DNA from: Eopsaltria australis
Taxonomy: Eukaryota > Chordata > Aves > Passeriformes > Petroicidae
Length of the DNA: 64,000 bases
Direction of reading: 5' to 3'
Assembly (NCBI GenBank): GCA_034509425.1
Contig: JAVTVJ010000071.1
Coordinates: forward strand, 248,001 to 312,000
The position numbers and the translations under genes are program-made. Positions within the stretch are counted from its first letter, which is position 1, and each line of letters begins with the position of its first letter. Positions 1 through 10,700 of the stretch are shown piece after piece. Under the pieces are notes generated by a model, which did not search any database, was not told the DNA's origin, and worked only from the letters and a program-made list of their open reading frames with translations.

Positions 1-225
1 CTGGATGAGCTGCGACAGGGACAGAGGGGACACTCAGAGCCCCGAGCGCTGTGTCAGCCCCGCCCTGAGCGGCAGCACCGGCTCCTGGTGCGGGGATTTG
101 AGCTGGAATCCATCGGGATCAGCTGTCCCGGGACAAGCGGCTGAGCCGTGGCGGTGGCACAGCCCCAGGGGGGTCCCGGGGGAGCCCCCAGCCCGCCCCG
201 CTCGGGCTCTCGCTGCCTCTCGTAC
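1..225 (-). other. TAF11: TAF11 intron 3 (partial)
   Basis: Sequence left of the exon 3 donor. GC-rich, with no further TAF11 exon visible on the - strand. The intron continues beyond the window edge. Two further TAF11 introns, 603-685 and 314-462, are short (83 and 149 bp). Confidence 0.8.
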
Positions 226-313
226 CCGTTTGATGGCGGCCTTGGGGAAGGCGGAGCGCCGATACATCTCATAGCGGTTCAGCTGCTCCTCGGAAAAGGA
301 GGAGACCAGGATC
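226..313 (-). CDS. TAF11: TAF11 coding exon 3 (start of histone-fold domain)
   Basis: The acceptor gcgcag is at 319-314 and the donor CGG|gtacg at 225-221. The first base completes the Gln codon, and 29 residues follow ([20 protein letters not shown]...AAIKR). This is the most conserved part visible and fixes the gene identity. The next exon, expected to begin with a Leu-(Ile/Met)-Gln-Ser type sequence, is not in bases 1-225. Confidence 0.95.
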
Positions 314-880
314 CTGCGCGGAGAGAGCGAGCATTCACTCACAGCCCTGCGAGGGCCGGGAGCGCTGGGGCTGGAACGCGGGGTGGGAGAGGGAGTCTGG
401 GACCGGGCTGTGGCACCGGGAACGGGGACACGATTCCCGCACTGCCAGGCACGGGCACTCACTGCATCTTCTGGATCTCGTCCTCGTCCACTTTCTGCTT
501 CTTCTCCTTCCGCTCCTTCAGCTCCAGCTTCACCTTCCTGGCCGCGCACGGCTGCAGCCCTGAGTCCTCCGTGTCCGCCGTCTCCCCCTCCGTGCTCCTC
601 ACCTGGGCGAGAGGGCAGCGCTCGCTCTGCGGCCCCGGGGCCCGGCCCGGCCCCGCTCCCGCTCCCGCTCCCGCTCCCTCCTCACCTCCCCGTCCGCCAC
701 CTCCGCCTTGAGCTCGCCGCTCCCGCCGGCCTCCCCCACCTCGCCCTCGCCCGCTCCCTCTGCGGCTGCCGCTTCCCCCGCGGCCGCCGCCCCCTCGCCC
801 GCGGCGGGCGGGGATGAGCCCGCGGGCGGCGGCTCCGGGACAGCGGCGGCACCGAGCGCGTCCCGGGCCGGGTCCGCCAT
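226..880 (-). CDS. TAF11: TAF11, TFIID subunit (5' part of gene, three coding exons)
   Basis: Coding segments 880-686, 602-463 and 313-226 on the - strand splice in phase to 141 codons. TAF11 is a subunit of the general transcription factor TFIID, acts in the nucleus and pairs with TAF13 through a histone fold (family knowledge). The N-terminal ~65 residues are Ala/Glu/Gly-rich and poorly conserved. A Lys/Glu-rich basic stretch ([19 protein letters not shown]) follows, then the start of the conserved domain ([19 protein letters not shown]), which is essentially identical to mammalian TAF11 as I remember it. Human TAF11 is 211 residues, so about 70 residues, including most of the histone fold, lie left of position 1. 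The start codon at 880-878 has a strong GCC-ATG-G context. The gene is divergent from ANKS1A with 686 bp between the two start codons. Confidence 0.95.
463..602 (-). CDS. TAF11: TAF11 coding exon 2
   Basis: Preceded by an acceptor (tctcgcccag, ending at 603) and followed by the donor CA|gtgagt (462-457). It encodes an acidic segment ([11 protein letters not shown]) and then the basic segment [18 protein letters not shown], ending in QKM plus two bases of a Gln codon. Phase 0 in, phase 2 out, 140 nt. The basic segment leads directly into the conserved domain. Confidence 0.92.
686..880 (-). CDS. TAF11: TAF11 coding exon 1
   Basis: Encodes residues 1-65 and starts [10 protein letters not shown]. 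Composition is Ala/Gly/Glu/Pro-rich, as in the acidic, low-complexity N-terminus of vertebrate TAF11. It ends at a donor reading GAG|gtgagg (685-680) in phase 0. Reading past the donor gives an Arg/Glu simple repeat, which supports the donor as the true end. The exon lies wholly in the CpG island. Confidence 0.88.
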
Positions 881-1082
881 GGCCGCGCCCGCGGCGCCTC
901 CTGATGACGCAACACTACGGGCGCCGCGTCGGGGCGGGGCCTATCGCCACGGGAACGGTGACGCGGGGCGGCGCGTGATGACGGCATTTACCGGCGATTC
1001 CGGTGCGGTAGTCATGGCAACGGGGATGCGCCGGCACCTCCGGATGACAAAGGAGCGCAAGCGCCGCTCCGGGGCGGTGCCC

Positions 1083-1096
1083 GTTGCCGCGGCAAC
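1083..1096. promoter_or_regulatory. RFX-type X-box, perfect 14-bp palindrome
   Basis: GTTGCCGCGGCAAC is a perfect inverted repeat and fits the RFX-family consensus GTNRCC-(0-3 bp)-RGYAAC exactly. It sits in the middle of the divergent promoter. Degenerate relatives flank it at 943-958, 1008-1023, 1156-1171 and 1240-1255. The match is read directly; occupancy by an RFX protein is inference. Confidence 0.6.
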
Positions 1097-1431
1097 GGCG
1101 GCTCGGCGGCGCATCCTAATGACGCATCCACGGTAACCGCGATGGGGCGGAGCGTGTCGCCATGCCAACGGCGCGCTAACGGCGCATCCCGATGACGCAC
1201 GGCTACGGGCGCCGCGAGGGGATGCGCGGGGCCGGGCTTGTCGCCATGGCAGCGGGGCCGGGCAGGGGGGGGCCCTGCGCGCTCGGACCGACCGGCCCCG
1301 CTCTGAGCCGCCCTCCGCACACCCGGAGCCTCCCGGGACACGGGGTTCGAGCGGCCCGGCGGGGGAAACCTCCTCGGACCCGCCCGGAACGAGCGCGGCT
1401 GAGGGACCGCGGGAGGAGCTCGGGGGGCGGA

Positions 1432-1540
1432 GCCTCAGCGAAACCCCGCCCCTCGCCCCGCCCTCCCCTCAGACCCCACCTCAATCCCGCCCCTCAGGCC
1501 CCGCCCCCTCAGGCCCCGCCCCCGGGCCCGCCCCGGAAGC
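1432..1540. promoter_or_regulatory. GC-box (SP/KLF-type) cluster with 15-bp tandem unit
   Basis: A run of CCCCGCCC and CCCGCCCC boxes just upstream of the ANKS1A start codon. Within it, CTCAGGCCCCGCCCC occurs twice head to tail (1493-1507 and 1508-1522), with degenerate copies on the left (ctcagaccccacct, ctcaatcccgcccc). GC boxes are typical of TATA-less CpG-island promoters. The stretch may be partly 5' UTR. Confidence 0.6.
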
Positions 1541-1566
1541 CGCGCGGGGCCCGGGCCGCGCCGGCC

Positions 1567-1769
1567 ATGGGGAAGGAGCAGGAGCTGCTGGAGGCCGCGC
1601 GCACCGGGAACCTCCCGGCCGTGGAGAAGCTGCTCTCGGGAAAGCGCCTCAGCTCCGGCTTCGGCGGCTCCGGTGGCGGCGGCGGCGGCAGCGGCGGCTC
1701 GGCGGGGGGAGGCGGCGGCGGCAGCGGCGGCAGCGTCGGTGTGGGGCACCCGCTGTCCAGCCTGCTCAG
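1567..1769 (+). CDS. ANKS1A: ANKS1A exon 1: N-terminal cap and Gly-rich linker
   Basis: Starts [20 protein letters not shown] in a strong GCC-ATG-G context. The first ~27 residues form a capping ankyrin-like helix pair ([18 protein letters not shown]). About 28 residues of Gly/Ser low complexity, encoded by GGC/GGG/AGC triplets, follow, and then HPLSSLL. Donor CTCAG|gtgagc at 1770, leaving two bases of a Ser codon. The frame stays open upstream to an ATG at 1192, but MGKEQELL is the start conserved in ANKS1A and ANKS1B as I recall them, so 1567 was chosen. Confidence 0.93.
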
Positions 1770-4700
1770 GTGAGCGCGGCCCCGGGGCGGGGACCGAGGG
1801 GTGCGAGGGGAGGCGGGGGCTGTGCCGGGCCCGGAGGTGGCTGCGGGGCTGCGGGACGGGAAGGGAGCGGGAGCCGCGCGTTGTTCGTGGGGCTGGGGGC
1901 TGCAGGGGAGCGGGGCCGGGCGGCAGCTCCGGGGGCTGGGTGCGCTCATGGAGTGCGGCGGGACAAAGGGATGCCGCAGGTTCCTGGGGCTGCCGCGCTC
2001 AGGGGGAGGCCGCGGGACTGTCCCTGGTGTCCCCCGGGGGCTGGGCCGGAGCTGAAGGCTCCCCGGGTGGGAATCAAGGGTTGAGGGGGTGGGATGTGAC
2101 ATTGCAGCGGGGGGCGAGGGGCGTGTGACATGGGCACCCTGAGAGTTTGGTGGCACCGGGGGTGCGAGGGGGCCGTGCCCGAGGGAGCTGCGGCGGAGCT
2201 GCTCGGGCTGAGAAGCCGGGGGTCGGTGGGCTCGGAGATGAGAGGGGAGTGACTTTCTGGCTGTCCGGAGCGGGCACTGCCAGGGCTGGGTGTTGCCCGC
2301 GGGTGGCCTGTCCCCCTGGCATCAAACCTGTGCGGTGCTGCAGACTGGCAGCGCTGGGAAGCTGTGCTGTGCCTGGAGGCTCCGTGGCCGGGGTGGGTTC
2401 CGCGGTGGGATGACATTCCCGGCTGTCGGGAGAGGTGCCCGGACCCAGTGGTGGCATTGTCGCGGCTGCCGGTGACACTCTGCCGGGGCTGGGCTCGTCT
2501 CGTCCCCAGCCCCATGCTGTGGAATTCGCTGGTTGAAGACCTTGCACCTTTGTTGGTTTTTTTTCTTCTCTTCCCCGTTTTTTGGCATCACCTCTCTCTG
2601 CTGCGCTTCTGGAGCTGCAGCCTTTGGTTGCTTCATGTTCTGCTGGAAATGCTGCTGCCCGTGGTCCCTGAGCCATTGGTTTGTACTGGGATGTGTGCAG
2701 GAGATTTGTGTCCCGTGCCAAGTGACGCTGTTGCAATCTGACTGTTCGGTGGGATGTGACTTGCCCGTTTTTGGTCGAATTTGATCCGTTTTTCTCTTCA
2801 TATAACCCAGCTGGGTACCTGCAGGTTGGGCTGGTAGCAGAGGCCTGCAGACACTCAGAGCTCACCCTGCCCTGGGGCACACGTTTGCCTTTCTGAGACT
2901 TAAATCTACCCTTGGGTCGAGCTTTGTTCTTCTCTTTTGATATATTAAACAGTCTGAGCCCTCGTTTGAGTGGGATGGACGTGCCCACAGGGGGCTCAGA
3001 TCACTGCAGAGGGTCGGTGCAGTTGAACACCCCCTGAGCTGAACCAGATCCGCCACTGCCTGGCAACACCTGGGCACGAGGCTGCCTTTTCCCTGCCCTC
3101 CTCTGTGACAGTGCCCATGGTGCCAGAGTGGGCCAGGCCATCTCTTTGACCCTGTGCTGTCACTGTATTTCTCACAGTGAACGTGGCTTCGTTCACAGAC
3201 ACGTGTCTGAAGGATGGTGACTGTCACAGCTGTCACTCATATTCTGTGTTCACTACCATGGCTGTTGGATGTACTTGCTGGTGACACTGGAACAGCCCCT
3301 TTCCCCTGCCCAAGTCCCACCTCCTCAACCTGTTTCTCCCTGTACAGCTGGGATTTGTGCCTGTGACATCAGTTCCTGGTCTGGCTGCACGCTGTGGGGC
3401 ATGGCAGCGTGTCCTGTGTGCCACCTGCTGCCATTTAGGGGCTTTGGGACTGTTTCCCACCTCCTGACCACTTGCTGGGCTCTGGCTCTGTGTTATGAGA
3501 GTCCTCCAGGTGAGGAGCTTGTGATGAGCAGCAGCTGCTGAGTGTCCCTGCAAGGAGAGGCCAGAGGCAGCAGGGGACAGGCTGGAGGGACCAGACAGAT
3601 GAATTTTAGGGTGGAGAAAACCTCACCTTTTCCGATGCTACAACACGGGAACTTTCCTAACGTGGGGTTTTGCCCTCCTTGGTCGTGGGGAGCAGCCTGC
3701 CCTCGCTCAGGTCTGTGTGTTTCATATTTTCCTTTCCTCGGGCAGGCCCTGGCCCTGCTCAGGCTGATCCCTGCTCCTGCTGGGGCTCCTCGTGTCTGTA
3801 AGGATCTCACCTGACACGGGAACTGCTGAGCTGCTCTCCACCCCCAGAGCTCATTCCCAGAGCAGGGTCATAAACACTCTGCTGGGCCGGCACCTTTGTT
3901 CCTTTCCCCACCCGATTTCAGGTTCCTGTTTCAGTTCTTATTTTATTTATTTTACAAGTCCCACTGTTTAGACAACCTGTTCTCAAAGCTCTTCTCTCCT
4001 GGGGTGCCTGTCACAGCTTTTTCTGGCAGTTCTGTGTTTCAGGTGTCTCAGATACAGTTTTGGATGGGGTACAAACCAGGCATTCCCTGGAATTCCCACA
4101 TTACACCTGGTGTGTGCCGAGCTGGCACCTGCTCTGAGCTGGCACTCGTTGGTTTGGGCCATTTCTCTTCCAAAGAGAGCAAGGGCTGCTCCATGAAGTG
4201 GTAGAAGATGCCCCTGGCAGTAAATTCCTTGGAATGTGGTGTTTTATCAGGTAACCTGAGCTGCCACTTTGTCTGTTATCAGTTAAATGTGAACTTTGTC
4301 ACCGTCTGGGCTGAGTTGCTCCTGCTGAAGCCGAGCAGGGCCTGCTGGGTGTGGAGGCATGAACAGACTCCAATCACCTGTGGCTGCAGGAAACAGGACA
4401 GGATGGAGCGGGATAAGCCACAGGAGGAGGAACTTCAAAGAGAATTAAAGTCTCTCGAGGGGTGAACATGCCAGGGTGTAACACTCAGGGCACTGGGCAG
4501 GAGATAAACCCCAGTGGGAAGCTGATGGGAATCAGGAATGCTGACAGCGGGCTGGGGGAATGAGAAGGATGCAGGAGGGGGAGAATGGGAGTGTGGATTT
4601 GCCAGAGCAGATGGTGGGCTCACAAAGAGGTGGTGGCTGCCAGGGTTTGGGAGGCTCGGCTCCCTGCCGGCATCCACGCAGCCCCTGGGATCTGCCAGGG

Positions 4701-7700
4701 CCTGGGGAGCTGCTGGAGGCCTGGCCCAGCAGTTGGGAGCAGATCCTGGCTGCTCCTGTTCCTATTCCTGTGCCATGGATCGTGGCACAGGCAGAGCACT
4801 GTGAGAGGAGCAGGGAGCAGACAGAAAACCCTCTGTGCATACACAGCTTAAGGCTTATGAGCAACAGCAAGTCCAGAAATCAGAAATGCTCCGTGAATCC
4901 GTGAGGTTTCTTGGGGTTATGAGCCACTTCTGCATCGAGGCCGCAGAATTTGATTTATTGTATTTTTTTTTTAGTGGTTCACTGTGAAGTTAAAGGCGGG
5001 AAACAACAGAACAATCTGTGGCTGAGCTATCAGGCTGCATTCAGGAGGTTTTGCCAGGAGCAATGAGGGATGGGTTGTGTTAAAGCCAAATCTGCAGAAG
5101 CAGCTTTTTATTTTCATCCATTGCTGTGAAAAGCCTGGGTCTGTGTTGCCAGAGGGGGAAACTGAGGCTGCTGCGAGCCCCAGATGGGAGATGCAGTCCT
5201 CAGGGAGTCTGTCAAGGAGACCCTTCTGCTGGGAATGAGGAGTTTGGGTGCACATCTGTTGTGGGAAGGGTCGGGTGCTGCTCCACAGAAGCCACAAGCC
5301 TTGTTCCAGCCCATTTGCAGCAGTTGCTGCTGCTGAGGGGTCTGCTTGGTTTAGGGAATGACCTGGTGGGGTGGCAGAACACTTGAGGTGGCTTCTGATA
5401 GTCCAGGGGTGGTTAGGAATCAGAAAAATGAGTTCTTTTTTTAAAAAAAAAGTGGAGTTTGGTGTTTGTTCTGGTGTGGCTGATGGTTTACAGCAGGGAT
5501 CTGGTAGTGCCCTGTGTACTCCTGGAGGGTGAGGCTCTGACTGTGCCCGTCTGCTGCCATTCCCTTTGGAAGAGACAGGGTGCTGTGGCCAGGGAAGGGG
5601 GGGATTGCCCTGTCCGAGGTCAGGGTTGGGTTGTCTGTCCCTCCATGTGTCCCCAGGTGTTGTGGGTGAGCACTGAGTCCTGCAGCGACAGGAGCAGCAG
5701 GGAGGCTCCAACGTCCAGCTTCAGGGCTGTGCAAACAAGGTGGTGCTTCCCTCTCTTCCCCTTCCCCATCCCAAGGGAGCTGCTCCTGCTGCGTTCCCAC
5801 GGGACAGGGCAACATTGGGTCTTTCCCTCGTCCTGCTGCTGTGATTAATGATCTCACCCACTCCAAACCTTCTCCTCTCCACGCCCTCCTGTGCACAGGG
5901 TGCAGTGGGACAGATCCCTCTTTAATTACACCCTGAGCACAGGGATTGCTGAGGGTGCTTGTGCCACAGGCACAGGTGTGCACCTCGCTTGGGAATTGTT
6001 TCCTAAGCACTTCTTAAAGAACTCAAAGGCTGCAGTTACTGGCTGTGGCTCTGCAGTGTTTTGTCTCTGTGTGAGCTTGTGGTGCAGCTTTGGAAAGTTT
6101 CTGATTGCGTGCTTTGAGTTCCCTGTTCAGGACTGGGTCAGGAGCACTGGGGTCTCCTCACTCAGGGACCTCAGAGCAGTGGCATTAGCCCTGCCCTGCT
6201 CCACTTGCCCAAGCTAGAGGGCAAAGCAGGACTTGTGGTTTCACAGCACCTGGGGCTTTCTTGGGCACGTGGGAATTGATGGGTGGGTGGGTTCCTTCCT
6301 GTGAAACCCCCTTGAGAGAGCCGTGTCTCACTCCCTTCCCGATGGGCTGGGGGTAGCCCCAGGTTTCCAGGGTTTGGTTGGCAGAGAGGGGGATTAGAAG
6401 TGGAAGGCTCTGCACAGGTGGGTGTTGGGGAGGCTGGACATTCTTCCTGGTATTGGCTTCCCATCAGTCTTCACCCACGTGCTGAGTCCCCCAGTGCTCT
6501 GGGACTCGCTGTCCTGGGAATGTCAGTGTGTCATCGTGTTTGTGTCAGACAGAGGGTGAGAACACAAGCTTAGCTTTTGCCTTGCTTTGAGTGTTTTGAA
6601 GTGCCAAGGAGCTTTTGGAAATACCCCTATGCTCGTGCAGGTTACCTCAAATGCTCCATCAGGGAGTTGCTGGGAGCTAAGATGTGGTGTGAGGAGTGTC
6701 ACAGTGGTTCTGGTCTCAGGTGAGGAGCATCAGGTGGGTCCCATTGTGTTGAGGATGCTGAGGATGTTGGAATCGAGGCTGCTGGTGGTGCAGGATGTGG
6801 ACAGTGACAGTGTCCCACGGTGGCAGGGGCTGGGGGCTGGAGCAGAGCCCAGGCACAAGGCTCCCAGCTGTTTTTCCAGTTGCCAGGTTACACACATTCC
6901 CAGGAGCATTTGCAGGGCTCACCTAAGGTTTGTGCTCTGTCCTGTCATGGAGGGAGCAGCAAAACACATCCACCATTTGCATCCCTGTCATGCCAGACCA
7001 GAAGGGAAGCCCCTCTCAGCTGCACTGGGACAAAGGACAGGCAGCTCCTGGAGGCTGAGCCCCTCCTGTGGCAGTGCCCGAGGGGCTGCCAGGCTGGCTC
7101 TCAGCAGAGAACATGTGCTGACACCTCCACTCCATGTGAGCCCTTTCCTGGGCTGTGCCATCCCCTCCTGCTCTGTTCCACTCCTCGGGTGCAGCTGTGG
7201 AGTGCTGTGGTGCTCTGGCTGTGGAATCCCTTCAAGGTGAAGTGTCCTCGAGATGAGAAGGTGCCTCTGAACACAGGGGATGACCCTTTCCTCTTGTCAC
7301 TGCAGCACGAGCTCTGCCCGATGCTGAGCTGGCACTGTCACTGTCCCAGAGAGCTCGCTCCAGAGTACAGCTTAGTCATGGAAATGAGATAAATCCTATT
7401 TCACAGAAACTGGTAAAAATAAAACTGTTGAGGATTGATTTGTTTCTATAGCAACCGACTGGCGAAGTGAACACAGCTGCTGTCTGCAGGAGGGAGGGAA
7501 ACAGAGCTGGAAATGTCGCTGCACCTGGGCTGGCAACAGAGAGCCTGGGGGCTGGGGAGGGGGCAAAGGCTCAAATAAAGACAGGGCAGGAAGGTGTGAG
7601 CTGCCTTTGGAATGAAATTTGAGCTGGAGTCTGTGAATGTGCCCTGTTCTTCACAAAACCTGGAGAGTCTGTGTGATGTTCTCAGAGCTCTTTGTTGGTC

Positions 7701-10700
7701 CTGTAGCCCAAGGGATGCTCCTGCACTCTCATGGATGGGGAAATGCCCTGCCCTGGGTCAGGCACCTGGGAGTCCACCACATCACATGCACGTTTCTAGA
7801 CCTAAATATAAAATTACATTGCCCTGGTGCCATGGCTGAATGAGAAATACTCAGCTTTGACAAGTTTGGATGAATCAGATTGGAGTGAAACTTTCTCGAT
7901 TGCACTTTAACTCAAACTGAATGTGGTGCTGGATGCTGGACAGGGATTCCTGCAGGTGTTTGTATCCTGGAAGAAAATCCAGTTGGGCCTCCAGACTGCT
8001 GGATAAGGGGCTTAAGTTTGGAACTATTTTTGTCTTGGCGTTGTGTAGATTTGTGTGGTTTTTACTTTTTCCTGAGCCAAGGATTTTAGCCAGCTCTGAC
8101 ACGTGCAGGATGTTAAGGTGGCTGTTTCCCCAGGGTTAGTGAGGGTGAGCTGTTGTTTGGGAGGCTGCAGGATGCAGAGTGCTGGGACCTTGTGTTTAGG
8201 TACATGCTTGGCTTACTGACATGTGCCTGCTTAGGGTTTCAGGGGAAAATCAGAGTATACATCTGACAGAGCAGGATGCTGAGGGAATTCCAGGAGGAGG
8301 AATGTGTGTGCATGGCTTCACTGGACACGCTGCAGGAGCCTGAGTTACTCAGCTGAAAGAAAGTTGAGCTGGAGTTGGTGTTTAGGTTTGGTAAAGCCAG
8401 GTACATTCACACTCCTCCCTTGTTATTTAAACACATGGTTTCTTTTAAAGGGAAATTAGATTTAAAAATAAACCTCAAGCTTTTTCCAGTTCAAAGGAAG
8501 TGTCTGTAGTGCCACGTACTGAGGACGCAAGAACAAAACCCTGTCTGAGAGTGAGTGCCATAAATATTATGTAAATACATTATCTCATTAGATTTTTATC
8601 TAATCCCATTGCCTGCTGTTGTGCAGACTCCTGGGGCGAGCAAGGCTGAAGATGTCAGAGGTGGTCTTTCAAATCTAATATTGAAGTGGGTTGGAAATTA
8701 GGTGAATCGACTTTTGCCTCATCCTAATTAAGACCCTGAGAAATCCGCTCAAGTTTGGCATTACAAAGTGCCTGATTTTAGAACAGAATCCGATTCCAGA
8801 GGCTGGGTGCCTGCTGAGGTTTGAAGCACCCCCATGCAGGGACCCAGGCAGGCTCCACAGGCTCTTCCTCACTGCTCTCAGTTTCAGGAATCAGCACAAT
8901 TTTTTTAGGAATTAGGAATAGGATTATGATAAAGCCTTAAGCTCTGAAGACTTCAAAGCTTTGCGTCCTGATCTTGGTTCTGTTACAAGGACAGTGAAAT
9001 CCATCAGACGACTTAAATAAGAGACTGTGGACTTGTGCTGGTTTTTTCCTAGTGCTTCTTTCCAGTGATTTCTTAAGCCAATGGTTTCTCACTGCACAGT
9101 GGGGACTCTGATAGAGCTGACTGCCCTGTGAGAGATGTTCGACCTCGATTCATCCCGTGATCCCCGTGGATGACTTGTGGCCGACCTGGAGTGTTGTTAG
9201 TAACCACCTCAGCTTGAGTTTCAGTTACTGCATTGCCCCTGTGCCCCCTTCACAGCTCCTTTCAGCCTGGTGCAGGCTGTGAAACTGTGTCTGAGCTCCC
9301 GTGGCTCATCTGCTTTGGGTCAGAACAGCTGAAAATGGAACTTGGAGGACGTGTGGAATTCGTGCTGGATTTGGCATTTTGGAAATACTTCCTCTAATCT
9401 CAAAAGAAATTATTTCACAGAAGGAGTGAAACAGGATGTGACCTTGACATTCCTTTTCACTGAAAATAAAGACTAAAGAGAATTGGTTTAAAAGCACTGA
9501 GGATCTTGGTTGTTATATGGGTGTGAGTTGTTACAGCTGAGATATAATTATTTGCTGGGACAGTCACAGTAACCCTGAAATTGTTTGAAGCAGTGGAGAG
9601 TTTTATCCTGCATATATTTAGGAGTCTGACTGGCGTATGTACATTGCTTCTGTACATTAAAAAGGTCAGGCTGGGAAAGGCTCTGCTGCTGAAAGCAGCT
9701 CCTGTATGGGAGAGCTGTTTTGAACAGAGAAAAAGCTCAGAGCTGGCTCTGTTATTCTTGCAGAAATACATCAAGAGGTTTGGAACATCTTGTGTTGTAT
9801 ACGTTCCCCAAAGAACAAAGTTTTTTCTGGTGAGGGAAAAAGCTGTTTGAGGCTGTCTTTGTGGGTAGAGGCAGAGCTGGCATTTGGGTGAAACAAGGAC
9901 TGGGAGTTGCAGATCCACTGTGAAATACGTGGGAACCTCTCTCTTTGCTGCCTGTCCCATTTTTGGTTCATTTTTCCAGCGTTAGGAGTGGGTGCCGCTG
10001 CCTCTGGCAGCTCCTGGGGAGCAGTCCCTGCCCTCCCCCGGGGCTCTGGGAGCAGGGCAGGACTGTCACACTCCATCTCCTCTGTTTGACTGCCTGGCTC
10101 ATGCCCTCAGCTCTCAGCACTCGTGTTTTTCAGCTCTAACCTTATCTCTGTCCAGATAGCACAGACAAGTAATGACAACTTCCAGGAGCTATCTCGGGAT
10201 TCGGGAATAATTTCCTGCCTTGGCCATTCCCTCCTGTTCCTGCTCTCTAACAGACAGGATTTCAAGGATGCTTCTGGAGTAAAAGGATGTCCTTTCTGAT
10301 TTCCATCCTTCTTTTCCTGAGCTTTTCCTTAGGAACTGTTGTTTAAGTCAGTGCTTGTGTAGCATCCACCAGAAACAAGCAGAGCTGATCACAGGGCTCT
10401 GGGGCTGCTCAGGTGTGTCCCCTGTGCTCCCATCCGAGCCACCACAGGGTCACTTCTTTGTTTGCCCTCCTCCTCTTGCTGTCTTTGCTCTCCTTTCCCT
10501 GTCACTTGCTCTTCGGCGGGCACCCAATTCAAAAGCTCATCATGAAGGAATGTCTCTGGAGTCAGTGGTATGTCGGTGCCTTGTTTGTGTCCCACGCTGT
10601 TGCCAGTTAATCTCTCCTCCCTGTGTCTTTCTTTAGCCCTCAGGGACTCCTGGTTAAGCTGGAGCTGGGATTGATACAGGCTTAAATGGAGCCATGTGGG

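Larger units (their letters stand above)
881..1566. promoter_or_regulatory. Bidirectional CpG-island promoter, TAF11/ANKS1A
   Basis: The whole interval between two divergent start codons is very GC- and CpG-rich, and no TATA box is visible at a credible distance from either ATG. The island extends into both first exons (roughly 330 to 2100). It contains repeated TGACG(CA) ATF/CRE-like motifs at 905, 959, 979, 1120 and 1193, and X-box-like RFX motifs at 943, 1008, 1083, 1156 and 1240. GC boxes are clustered at 1432-1540. Transcription start sites cannot be placed from sequence alone. The arrangement predicts broad housekeeping-type initiation shared by the two genes. Confidence 0.85.

Noticed and set aside
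34..549. A continuous - strand protein containing the TAF11 domain
   Set aside because: It reads through two introns; the TAF11 exons have their own splice sites and phases.
148..1136. + strand Pro/Arg/Ala-rich open frames over TAF11 and the promoter
   Set aside because: Antisense shadows of GC-rich TAF11 exons and CpG-island sequence; GC content alone suppresses stops.
1340..1352. ggggttcgagc, resembling a tRNA B box
   Set aside because: No matching A box, acceptor stem or cloverleaf nearby; CpG-island coincidence.
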